DNA of 29,608 nucleotides from Phellopilus nigrolimitatus (Eukaryota; Basidiomycota; Agaricomycetes; Hymenochaetales; Hymenochaetaceae): assembly GCA_021029095.1 (NCBI GenBank), contig JAJOHG010000315.1, positions 1 to 29,608 on the forward strand, read 5' to 3'. Every line of letters starts with the position of its first letter. Positions within the stretch are counted from its first letter, which is position 1. Below are positions 10,053 through 19,463 of the stretch, piece after piece. A program made the position numbers and the translations under genes. The notes beneath the pieces are model-generated. The model did not search any database. It saw nothing but the letters and a program-made list of their open reading frames with translations, and was not told where the DNA came from.

Positions 10053-11753
10053 CAAGCCATGAACAGCACTGTGACGCGCCCGTCCACCGCTCCTAGCGCG
10101 ATGCATCCGCGGCTCTCAACGTAGTCCAGTGCAGTCCACGTCGCGGGGCGCGGCGCCCAGTCGCTATACACCTCGAACGTGCGCACACCCCCGCTAATCA
10201 CGCTCTCGGCGACCCTTCCCTCCCCATTCAGCGGACCCGGGAAGACCGCGCCGCAGAGCATCTGCGTGGGCGCGAGGAACGCCTCCGCGGCGTCGCGCGG
10301 CCGCGGGCGGATCCACAAAGCGGAGCCGCCCGCACCGAGTGCGAGTGCGGCGCAGCGCAGGAAACCGCGTGTCGCGGGGATCTTGTCCGCGAGCGCGGGT
10401 GGGAAGACGTACGGGCTCGCAGACAACGCAGCCCCAGACCCAGACTCGGATCCGGATCCGGACGTTTTTGGAAGCGCATCGGAGCTACGTGACGCGCTGG
10501 AGGAGGGGGGAGCGAAGTCGGGGTTGGGGAGGAGGATGTGGCGGTTGAGCGAGTGGATGTCGGACGCCCAGGGGTCGCCGCTCTCTGCGCGGATGAGGAT
10601 CGCGAGCGGTGGGTACGGGTACGCCGTGCGCTCAGAAACGGGCGCGAGCGCGATGCCGTCGATCCAGCCAAACGAATAGGTTGCGACGGGGCGGCTGGCG
10701 GGGGCTGCGGATCCGTGGGGCGGGTGCAAATCGGCCATCGGAAAGAGGTCGACGGAGCGCGCGCGCGCGACGAGGATGCTCGCGTGTGCGACGAGAACCT
10801 GCAGGCATCTGTCGTGCTTGGTACCTGTGTAGTTAGACGGCCGAGCAGAAGGCGCAAGAACTGCTGAAGTGCCTCACCAGCGTTTCGTCTTCTGTCTCTT
10901 CCGTGCTCTGGAGGATGGCGTAGTGCTCAGACCGCCAGTTTACGATGCGCGTCTCGGTGTGTTCGTTGCTGATGGCGAGGATATCTCCGTCGAGGGCGAC
11001 AGGTTTGTAGGCCGTCTGCAGTGTCTTGAGTGTGTCGAACGTCACACGAGAATTCCCAGGAACGGGTTGGATTGCCTGCACCTCGAGCCTCTGCCGCCTG
11101 TACACATCCAGTACAATCTGACAATATAATTTGCTTTCGGAAGAAAGGGACGAACCCGTTTTGCACAACCGAGATCACCAAGCAGGCATCGTTCGTCATG
11201 TCCGAGTTTACAACGACGTCCCTGATAGTAGCGCCCATGCAAGACCACTCCCCGACCTTCGTCGGCCCGCGCTCTCCGACTCTCTGCAGGTCCCAGCACA
11301 CGAGCTTCGGCCAAATCCCCTCGCAGAGCGTGACAATCCACTCGTGCCCCGGCCGCAGGACGAAACGAACGTCGAGGAGACCGTTCAGCGGGCCGCCCTG
11401 GAAAGACAACATGCGACGCGGCTCGGGCTTTGGGGCCGCCCACGCCGCCTTTAGACGCAGTGCGCGGCGCGTGCGCCGCTCCAGCTCGTCCGCGCTGAGG
11501 TCGTCTATCCGCCCACACGGGAAGGGAAGCCGCACTGCCAACACATGGCGGGCACAAGCGCTCAGCCAGACAGAGCGGAGGCGGGTCAGCGCGCGCAGAC
11601 GCGTGCACGTCTGTAGCAGACCCGTCAGAATCGGTGAGACGAGCCTGAGAGTGTCGGTGAGCCTCTCACTTGACGAATTAGCAGTATCTCCTGCACATTC
11701 AGATACTCTAGCACAATAAGCAGGATATCGTCGATTAGCCCAAGCAACGGCAT
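10052..11753 (-). CDS. F-box protein
   Basis: Four exons: 11753-11670, 11610-11156, 11097-10878 and 10816-10052, giving 507 aa. The introns are 11611-11669, 11098-11155 and 10817-10877. Translation from the ATG at 11753 gives an N-terminal F-box: LIDDILLIVLEYLNVQEILLIRQTCTRLRALTRLRSVWLSACARHV, with the Trp and Leu pattern expected for Skp1 binding. The remainder looks like a beta-propeller-type substrate-binding region (LSFQGGPLNGLLDVRFVLRPGHEWIVT, KLVCWDLQR, CLVISVVQNG), with an acidic/Ser-rich loop in the last exon (SGSGSESGSG). This architecture is common in Agaricomycete F-box families, where it is thought to deliver targets to SCF ligases; the substrate is unknown. The last acceptor is uncertain. 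The AAG chosen at 10818-10817 keeps frame; the stronger-looking ACACAG about 9 nt upstream (minus strand) does not. Confidence 0.8.
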
Positions 11754-12258
11754 AAAGATGGTCGTGGTCCCCGGTCAAGTTCGTCGTTTACTCGCTGGTT
11801 GCAATCACTCGATTGGCAAACACAAAGTGCAAATCCCAAAATCACTACTTTTCTAACTCATTTGCTGCGCTTTTCACAAATAATGACAGTAATCGAAAAT
11901 GAAATGTTTGGAATTTGAGCCCGTCCGCATCGTGCCAGTGCAAACAGTGTGTCTCGTCCCCCTCTTCTTCCCTGGGCTCTAGGATAGGCATTACACCTAT
12001 TTTCACGTAAATCAGCCACTAACCATCTGCAGAGTTCCCAATCTCCTCATCGTCTTCTGCCTCCGACCAGTAGGAACGACGTGCCATGAAGCAACAACGA
12101 CACCACAGCACAACACAAGATATATTTGCTAAGGAGTAGTAAATACAGCGAAAATGAAAGAAAATAAAGTAGCTCAGAGTAGATGTAGCGAGATTGCATC
12201 GTTGAAAGCAATGGCGGCGGGACGAAATGGTCAGACGCATGCGGCAGCAGGACTCTGG
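11754..12258. other. Upstream region of F-box gene, no gene seen
   Basis: This AT-rich sequence upstream of the F-box start runs into the left end of the MITE. Reading frames are short and have no recognisable motif. It presumably carries the F-box promoter, but no clear TATA box stands out. Confidence 0.4.
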
Positions 12259-12260
12259 TA

Positions 12261-12284
12261 CAGTATACGACACCTCCTTTAGAC
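12261..12284. repeat. Left terminal inverted repeat of MITE
   Basis: These 24 bases are the exact reverse complement of 12896-12919, starting CAGTATACGACACC. The preceding TA is the presumed target-site duplication. Confidence 0.85.
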
Positions 12285-12895
12285 GCCGTTAGTCCTTTAG
12301 ACACCCCACATCTTCTCTCTTAATTCTCAATCTTTCTGCCCGAAATTTGATACACATATTCAGTCAAGCGTGCTCTACCCCTGTATATATTTTGAAAAGA
12401 AAAAATTCTTTGGTTCATTCTTGAGAGCAGGATATGTACAAAATTTGGCATTTCTTCAACATAATGCACTCAAAAACTATGATTATTGATTATTTGATAT
12501 CACCAAGTGTCCTACAAACTGCATTCAAATATACAGCATAGGAAACACTTCACTTTATTCTTTTGAGTTGAGATACCAGTGGAAATTACAGAGCAGGTTA
12601 TACTAGAAACTGTTGATTTTGCATCTGAGCGTGACCCCGACAAGGTTTTCCGACGCGCGTCGCCAGTGAAATCCACCTCTTGACGCGCCATCTGTAACGG
12701 TGTCACAGGTGTCTAAAGGACCTGCGGGCGTGACAAAAACCGTGTTTCCGTGAAACTTATATTTTTATTGATCCTGTGAACGAAATGTCCCAGGAATTTT
12801 ACAGAATGCTCCTGGAATATCTGGCATTCATTCTATGATTTTGTTTCAACAAAAAGTAGCTATATGTGTTAGAGGAGGGCAACAATTGATCGGGT

Positions 12896-12919
12896 GTCTA
12901 AAGGAGGTGTCGTATACTG
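12896..12919. repeat. Right terminal inverted repeat of MITE
   Basis: Exact reverse complement of the left terminus, ending GTCGTATACTG, followed by TA. It lies 32 bp before the first base of the tRNA-Met gene. Confidence 0.85.
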
Positions 12920-12951
12920 TATTATTTATGAAAAGCACAGTATAATTCATA

Positions 12952-13055
12952 GCTTCAATAACTCAGTTGGTTAGAGTGCCAGTCTCATACTTAGTTATGA
13001 TCTTCAGACTCGAAGAGTGATCTGGAAGCCGCAAGTTCGAGTCTTGCTTGGAGCA
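12952..13055 (+). tRNA. tRNA-Met(CAT), elongator, with 30-nt intron
   Basis: The cloverleaf is complete. The acceptor stem is GCTTCAA with TTGGAGC (13048-13054), discriminator A 13055. The D stem is ACTC/GAGT. The anticodon arm is CCAGT...TCTGG with loop CTCATAA and anticodon CAT at 12986-12988. The T stem is GCAAG/CTTGC with loop TTCGAGT. An intron at 12990-13019 lies one base 3' of the anticodon, the canonical eukaryotic position. Its TATGA (12996-13000) is complementary to the anticodon-loop TCATA (12985-12989), the anticodon-intron pairing typical of real tRNA introns. The G1:C72 pair and TTCGA T-loop indicate the elongator, not the initiator. The 31/39 position is T-T, as I recall for the yeast elongator tRNA-Met. 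CCA is not encoded. Confidence 0.93.
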
Positions 13056-13066
13056 AAACTTTTGGC

Positions 13067-13073
13067 TTTTTTT
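13067..13073 (+). terminator. RNA polymerase III terminator
   Basis: A run of seven T starts 12 bases after the tRNA discriminator base, as expected for Pol III termination. Confidence 0.75.
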
Positions 13074-13908
13074 ACATATTGCTTTCTTGAGTAGCATTAA
13101 CAATGATAAACTATGGTTACAGTATTGTATTTAGAACTTTTTTGGAATACATGGAGGACAGGATGATAACCAAAAGATCATGTCCCAGGGTCAGGACTTG
13201 AGCTATGTTCTTTCATCTGGAAGGCACCCAGAGAGTGCCAACACTTGAGCCTACAAGACAAACAGGACAAAGTAATCTTTGTTGCTGTCAGAGATACTCT
13301 AAATACATACAGGAGACACATATACTCACCTTTGTTGCTGTCAGAGATACTGAGGCAACAAAGGCAATGGCGTGCAGTGAAAATGGGTCGGATTACATAA
13401 TAAAAACTATACAGTACCAGTTCGACAGGGATCCAACCCTTATTACTCTTGAAGTACGTAAGCCGACTTTCCGACAAGTTGGGAAAGTCGGAAATGTGAA
13501 AACGTCGGCCGGTCGGACACACATCGTGTCGGAAATGGGAAGAACGCGCCAGCGGGCTTAGATCACTCCGTCGTTATAGATAACATATGCTGTTTGTTGT
13601 CAAGTTCAGTGGTCATGACTTAGAAGAGGTAATTTCAAATGAAAGGTATGCGATACTGACCTCGCCGTATGCAAATGAACCAAAAACAGTCCAAAGTGCG
13701 ATATCTCGGAGGAAAAGTCACGGAACGAAGCCTTCACCGTATTCATAAAAGACTGAGGAGTGGAGAAAACATTGTATCACTTGAGCTTTTCAGGCTAGCG
13801 AATCGAAGTCTATTACACAAATCAGAATGAGATCGAAGAGATGAAATATTGACAAGAATAACTTGTTGCCTCCTAACAGACCGTCGGCGTCGAACGGCAT
13901 CCAGCATT
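13074..13908. other. Intergenic region with direct repeats, no gene seen
   Basis: It holds a 22-bp direct repeat (13277-13298 and 13330-13351) and a 10-bp inverted repeat around a 9-base loop (CCGACTTTCC 13463-13472, complement 13482-13491). The open frame at 13205-13561 on the plus strand spans these repeats but has low-complexity, unfamiliar content. I see no transposase or other domain. Confidence 0.4.
13277..13351. repeat. 22-bp direct repeat, two copies
   Basis: CTTTGTTGCTGTCAGAGATA plus CT occurs at 13277-13298 and again exactly at 13330-13351, 53 bp apart start to start. Just after the second copy, GCAACAAAGG gives a partial inverted match to its first bases. The origin is unclear; a small tandem duplication is the simplest reading. 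Confidence 0.75.
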
Positions 13909-13963
13909 TTAAATAACCGTTATACTGCGAAAACAGGCGAGCTTAAGGTTAGCTCAGTATAAG

Positions 13964-15575
13964 TTAAAGAAGCACTGCGAGAAGGTACCTCAAACGTAAA
14001 TTCTCCCTTATGCACGTCTGAATTCGTGTATCTGAGAAGACTTGCTGCTCATCACCTGATCTCAATGGCAGCTTGCAATCCGTCAGGACACTCTGGATCG
14101 GGCCATTTATTGTGCATAGCTGGAAGCGTGAAAGCACCATGGCGATGACACCAAGACATGAGAAGCTCGTTCCCGACTCTCGCGAAATTCCCAAAACCGA
14201 GAACTTCCTTAGAATTGGGCACAGCCCTAAAAAAGGATATGTGGGATTTGGCCAGACAGGCTCGTAATCATCGCTCATGGTCAGTGCGGCCAGGATGTGA
14301 TCTGTCAGGCTCTGATACGCGCTACGTGTGACCAGGCAGAGCTCTTCAAGAGTTGGCAGATTTTGGAGAAGCATTACGAGCTCTGCTTCCGAAAAAGGCA
14401 TATCGAGCGACAGCTGTTTCAGCGCGGCATTTGAGCGAAGGAGGAATGTCCCAAGCGAACTCGTGGACAAGTGGCTCCATGCATGTCGAGATTCCATGGC
14501 ATATGAGTACACAGATAGACATGAGATGGAGGGAAGTGAAAGACGCTCCAACATATATGTGCTGTCATTGCAGGAACACGGTCTGCCAAATACCAAAATG
14601 AATGTGTGGACATAAGACAATCGAACTATCCCGAGTTCTGGATTTCTCAAGTCTTCGAGCATGTAGCTTCCGTCATTAACATGATTTTGAATTTCAAGCT
14701 GAAGTTTTTCGAGTCGAGGGAATTTAGAAGGGAGTGATAAGAAATCAACTGGGGTGAAAATCCCACATATATCAAGTAGGCGTAGTGTCGAGGGGACAGC
14801 TATAGTGGACATGGAGGTTGCAAAATTCGGCTGATTGTAGTGAAACCGGGAAACTCTTCAAGATAACGTTTCCATTATAGGTCGGTGTTTCGGTACGGTC
14901 TCCGAGTATTAAATTCTGCAACTGCTTTGCCTCCGTAAGGTCCAAAGTAATTGTTTCGGATTTAGGCTCCGATGGTCCAGATTTTGTTATGAGAGACAAG
15001 GATTTTAGAAAAGGAGTTTGAGCACCAAGAACGCGGTATACCTGTCCAATGCAACGTGATTCCATGTGGAGAGCGATAAGAGACCAACGCCTGCAATGCG
15101 CAAGGCTGGTAGAAACCAAGTCTCTCAGAGAGACGAGAGCCTTGTCATCATCCGCATGCACTGGTAACATGATGACCAAAGATAATGGAACGGCACCTGA
15201 TCTGCGCGTCCAGAGCCTCAGTACCGAGTGGCACTGCTCTATCGCCTCGCTTTTTAGCTTAGAGTGTTCGGCCTTCAGTTCAAGGCTTGCCCATAATCGC
15301 GGTGTCGACAGAGCAACGTCGCGCCAGCGTTTACAAACCTGTATGAGGAGCAATGGGGCTGATTCAAAGGTGGGTCGAGGAGATGGACGACTGGGAAGGC
15401 AGAAAATGAAGACAAGGCTGAGAAGCTCTGTGAAATGAGAGAATTTCGTCCATGAGCTGTTTGGGGGAGTAGCGGGATGCGCTGGCGACGCCGACTGATT
15501 CTGATCGGTGCGTCTTTTGATGTTTCTAGAGCGTATACGAACTTCGCGCCTGTTATTAACATTAGGAGAAGACAT
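13964..15575 (-). CDS. F-box protein (LRR-like), with internal frame change
   Basis: The start is the ATG at 15575-15573 (MSSPNVNNRRE). The N-terminal part has a basic stretch, then FTELLSLVFIFCLP, LLLIQVCKRWRDVALSTPRLWASLEL and QCHSVLRLWTRRSGAVPLSL, the usual Agaricomycete F-box layout. The second part has leucine-rich repeats (RLEKLQLEI, ALKQLSLDMPF, NLPTLEELCLVTRSAYQSLTD). The two halves lie in different frames that overlap at 14772-14812. They join either through a 47-bp intron 14846-14800, which keeps phase but has the poor donor GTTTCA, or through a single frameshift. The C-terminus is also uncertain. It either stops at 13964, or splices at 13988-13925 (good branch site and TTCGCAG acceptor) to a tiny exon ending at 13909. 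It is the paralogue of the decayed copy at 531-1195. It may be a recent pseudogene. Confidence 0.68.
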
Positions 15576-16057
15576 TGTGTTAGATATCTCCAAGCTATTT
15601 GACAGTAATAGTCCGGAGTTGGAGGGAATGCCGTTGTGATAAAAGTGCTCTGGGTTTTAGCGAGCTGTGGGCGTCGATGGGAGTGCAGCGTGAGGAGGAA
15701 CGCGTCTGCGGCTGCGGCGTTGAGAATAAAAGTTTGTTCTCCGCAATAATTACGTATACGATGCGTACAGTATTTGTCATCATGTTGTTTGACAACAATA
15801 CACTTCGCGGAGACGCTTCATGTACGGCACTCAAGCAATCGGCAAGCTATTTGGACAAGCCACTCATTATTTAATCTGGATGTTTTCAACATCATCTGAC
15901 GACTACTGGTTTGGTCACATGAGAAAGTTCATACATATTTTAGCCAGATTAGTTTATCACGGGATACTCCCGCGCTTTAAATACGGGGCCTATCCAGCCT
16001 ACACTCCCGACCAATTCCCGACCAATGGTATTTCAGTGATCTCATTCGTCACTTACA
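15576..16057. other. Divergent promoter, F-box gene / alpha-beta hydrolase
   Basis: This 482-bp gap separates two start codons pointing outward. The CTTTAAATAC near 15975-15984 is a TATA-like element 74-83 bp before the hydrolase ATG. No coding frame is convincing. Confidence 0.45.
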
Positions 16058-17355
16058 ATGCAGACAGGTCAGATAGATCAGTCGGGGACGAAGTTCGCGT
16101 ACATAGATTCAGGAGCTCCATCCAGCGACACGTATACTACACTCGTGTGTATCCACGGCCACACATATCATGCCCGTGAGCATCCCATTCTTGGCCATAT
16201 CGATAATATGTTGACAAGTCATTGATAGAGAACTTCTCCAGACTTGTGTCGGATGCGCACAAATACAATCTACGCATCATCGCGCTCAATCGGCGAGACT
16301 ACGTCGGCTCGACACCATTTTCTCAGACCGAGCTCGAAGCCGTCAATGGGGAGAACGCGAACGCTCATGTAAACTTCTTGCGAGCGCGCGGACTCGAGAT
16401 TGCGCGTTTTCTTATCTATGTCATCTCGGAGAAGAAGATTCCTCGCGCCAGCCCCGACGGAACCGCGGGCGGGCTTGCACTGATGGGATGGTCCTTGGGA
16501 AACGTGACAGCAATGGCATTCCTTCGTCATCTAAATTCGTATCCGAGTGATGTGGTCGACGCGATTGAGCCCTACCTAAGGACATTCTTCATATACGGTT
16601 AGCATGTCTCAAGGCTAGTTTAAATGTGGTGATTTTTATCCTTTTTCAGAAACCGGCTACAGTAGTTTAGGATATCCCTCTCCGGAGGGTGCATATCATC
16701 CCCTCTCGGACGCGTCGATTCCTGAGCGCATGCGGGGAATCGTGTTTGGAACATGGGTGTCATCCTATTACGCACATCCTGTTTACGCAACCGCCTCTCC
16801 TGAGGATCTCCCGCAGAATGAAGACAGGAACATGTCTGCCTTCCAGATCCTCACGCCGGAGAAGGAGACTGCGCGCCCATGCACTCTAGACACTCTCAAA
16901 CCCGATGAGCTCACCGCATGCGTCGATGCTGCGCCTGCTGCCCGCTCCGAGCAACCATTTTGGAACTCCGTGAGCGCGGAGACCATGTACGACCAGACGT
17001 GTGGGACGCTTCTCCTAGACCATCAGTCAAACTTCAAGACTGATTCCGACACGGAAATTGGACTTACATCTCTGCTTCCTAAGATAAAAGTGCGAAACGT
17101 GTATGGCTTCGCGTCGGTCTGGAGTGTCCAGTGGGGGATTTGGGAGCTCGAAAAAGACTACAAAAGGTGGGAGGCAGAGGGCCTGAAAGTTCGCCCACTG
17201 AAGTTCATCCTCGTCGCAGGCGCAAACCATTTTGTAAGCTAGACTCGTATTTTTCTTCTCGCTGGACGTTATTTTACTCAGCCCCTTTGGTTCAGCTGCA
17301 TTGGGACGATGCCGACTTATTCTTGAGAACATTTGCAGGCGGAATAAGGTCTTGA
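16058..17355 (+). CDS. Alpha/beta-hydrolase fold protein
   Basis: Four exons: 16058-16175, 16229-16597, 16650-17233 and 17296-17355. All phases agree and give 376 aa. The ATG at 16058 opens MQTGQIDQSGTKFAYIDSGA. Early landmarks are VCIHGHTYHAQNF (oxyanion-hole HG) and LRIIALNRRDYVGSTPFS. The nucleophile elbow is GWSLGN with Ser128, and the catalytic His candidate is in NHFLHWDDADLF (His356 or His359). This matches a group common in Agaricomycetes with the 'NRRDY-GSTPFS' signature, related to epoxide-hydrolase/haloperoxidase-like enzymes. There is no signal peptide, so it is probably cytosolic. The substrate cannot be read from the sequence. The middle segment (residues about 165-300) is a long cap region rich in Pro and charged residues. 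Confidence 0.87.
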
Positions 17356-18078
17356 AGATTTAAAGCCAGTGACTCGTCCAGTATTAAATAACAATCTCTT
17401 TTCATAAATTCTCGCTATGAGCACCTTCGCTAGTTTATCCACTTTGCTTGTGCGTCTTGCAGTTGAAAATTCTACATATGTGAAACGGGTTGAATTTTGC
17501 AAGAAGGACATTTACCATAGCTCATTCTCTGACGATGTAGGCATTGACGTTCATTTTTTCGAGAAAATGCGTTCATTTTTATTCGAGCTTCAACCCAATG
17601 ATTCAAGAAAATTTTGAAGACTCGGACGTTATGTGATTGCACTATAAGACGAGAATAGTGATTAAATAATGGATGTGTGGCCTTTGCTCACCTAATTCAG
17701 TACCAGAACATTCGGATTATCTAAAATCCTTGCAGGAAAGAGGAAAACATCGGGATTGAGCTCATCTCGCATCAAGGTCCCGATAGAAAAGCCGCACTAA
17801 TTGTTTGATTGAATAAAGAAGCGCCGTTATGCTGTCGGTAAAACCACCTCGACACTCGACGGAGCTCAGACTGACAATCCTCGCGATAACTTGCTAGTCT
17901 CAAGGTAGAACTTGTATACATGCACAGGTAATCATACAGAGAACAATTAATGTCCAGAGACGAAAGAAAAACCATTCTTTTCAGGCACCCGAGCCGCTTT
18001 TCCGAAGCAAATTTCTGGGGCGCTAAACATTTTGTAATCAGCATTTGGCGGCAGAGTTACAAACCCGATAGCAAATGC
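17356..18078. other. Convergent intergenic region, no gene seen
   Basis: This AT-rich gap of 723 bp lies between two convergent genes and should contain both 3' UTRs. A 66-codon frame at 17417-17617 has no recognisable motif and AT-rich composition unlike neighbouring coding exons. Confidence 0.45.
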
Positions 18079-19218
18079 TTACGCTGGATAGTGAAGATGG
18101 CCTGCATGAAAAACCTTAGCATAGAGCCTTGCCTTTAAATCAAGGAAAGATCGATCTACCCACCTTACATTCTTTTCATCTGGTAAGTCTGGTATTTCAG
18201 CGGGAGCACCCGTCCTCGGAGACGCGTTTTCACGACCATCGTTGAATATGCTTCGTCTTCCCCAGATCAAGAATCTGATGAGCCTTGCAAGAGTGAACAC
18301 CGGTCCCACAAGTAGAATCAATGCGGAAATCTGTCCGAATGTCCAAGAGCTGTCTTCCGCGCGAGAGACACCTGTAACGTTGCGGATCAAGAGCGCCTCA
18401 ATGGTCCAGATACTCAGTGCCAGCATTACTACGTTGAAACCCGTCACTAAGATAAGTGCACGGGTCCGCGAGGGAATGTAAGTGCTGATGGATGTGATTT
18501 GGGGAGCGAAAAGGGCGTAAAGTTTGTCCAAGCGTATGATTGCTCCCCGGCGTGCCGGAGGGATCGCGTTAAGGATGGCGGCAAATGAAGCGATGACAAA
18601 CATGAAACCCCAGATGGAAACTGTATGTAGATAAAATGAGAATACGTTACTCTGTGTAAGAGCAGGCGCCACTTACAGAGGGCTATGATGAAAAACCGCA
18701 TCCCTCCTAAGGGAGGCACAGACTTTCCTAGAACAACGAGCTGCATACTACTATTTAGCTCCGGACAGGCGCCGAACGACGGCGCAGTTGACCATATCCA
18801 TAGGCCAAATCTGTCTAGACGAGTCAGGTGCACACATATAGCCCCTAGGAAGTAAATGTACTTACCCGACAAACACAAATCCATGAAGATGTGTCGCGAG
18901 TAAAATCTCCGATGGCATATACTCCTCACGCCAGTGCCAGAAAATGTATACCCACGACATCGCGAAAATTGGGAATGCCAGCCATGACACGACGATGACA
19001 TGAAATAGCGTCAAATTCTCTCGTTGCGCAACGGCGGCAAGCTGAAGACCCAGAGAAGTGACCAGAAGGGTCCACCACGAGTCGAACGAACTGCCACCGG
19101 GCGAAAGCGCTATGGTGAAGATGGCCATGAGGAGCTGCGCGTACGTTGCGACGCGTGTGCCTATCCCTTCGATGTCAGGCCTCCCTGGTAAAGTATTGTT
19201 TTGACAAGGCGAGGACAT
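18079..19218 (-). CDS. Polytopic membrane protein, about seven helices
   Basis: Exons 19218-18866, 18810-18677 and 18620-18079 are joined through introns 18811-18865 and 18621-18676 with matching phases, giving 342 aa. The ATG is at 19218-19216. Hydrophobic segments include AQLLMAIFTIAL, WWTLLVTSLGLQLAAVA, FHVIVVSWLAFPIFAMSWVYIF, LATHLHGFVFVGFGLWIW, FFIIALFSIWGFMFVIASFAAIL, ALILVTGFNVVMLALSIWTI and ISALILLVGPVFTLARLIRF. Between helices four and five lies a GACPELN loop, a pattern I associate with an uncharacterised Agaricomycete membrane family. An acidic and basic C-terminal tail is probably cytosolic. The function is unknown; I would not call it a GPCR from this. The 3' end is uncertain because several possible splice sites lie in the last 100 nt. 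It shares a 245-bp divergent promoter with the cytidylyltransferase-like gene. Confidence 0.75.
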
Positions 19219-19463
19219 CGTGCTCGACGACGCCGGGGATGAGATGATAGGAGGAAGAGAAATCGTCCATGATGGTTTTGGCTGGCCTGGATTCCAACAG
19301 GAGCTGTTCGGCGCTCATCAGGACAGCTGCGCCACTACATTGAAAGCCCGTCCGAGCGGAGTTTGATCCAATAAAGCCTGCTGGTTTCCTTTTCAGGCAC
19401 TAATACAGTCTCTTGGCACGATGCAGTTTCACTTTCTCCGCATCGTTCGACGTCTAGCACACA

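Larger units (their letters stand above)
12259..12921. mobile_element. Non-autonomous Tc1/mariner-type MITE
   Basis: Perfect terminal inverted repeats begin with CAGTATACGACACC: left 12261-12284, right 12896-12919. Each is flanked by TA (12259-12260 and 12920-12921), so the element is 659 bp plus a TA target duplication. TA insertion sites and CAGT termini are hallmarks of the Tc1/mariner superfamily. A second inverted pair lies inside: GTCCTTTAGACACC at 12292-12305 and its complement at 12708-12721. The core CCTTTAGAC therefore occurs twice inverted at each side, which suggests a repeated transposase-binding subterminal motif. The interior is AT-rich and has no frame longer than about 60 codons, and no DDE motif is visible. 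It would depend on a transposase supplied elsewhere. Perfect TIRs suggest recent movement. Confidence 0.8.

Noticed and set aside
12512..12706. 64-codon frame inside the MITE as a transposase remnant
   Set aside because: It is too short, with no DDE/DDD or helix-turn-helix motif recognisable.
13205..13561. 118-codon plus-strand frame over the direct repeats
   Set aside because: The translation reflects the 22-bp repeat and low complexity, with no motif.
17417..17617. 66-codon frame between convergent genes
   Set aside because: AT-rich, no motif, no supporting splice structure; compatible with chance.
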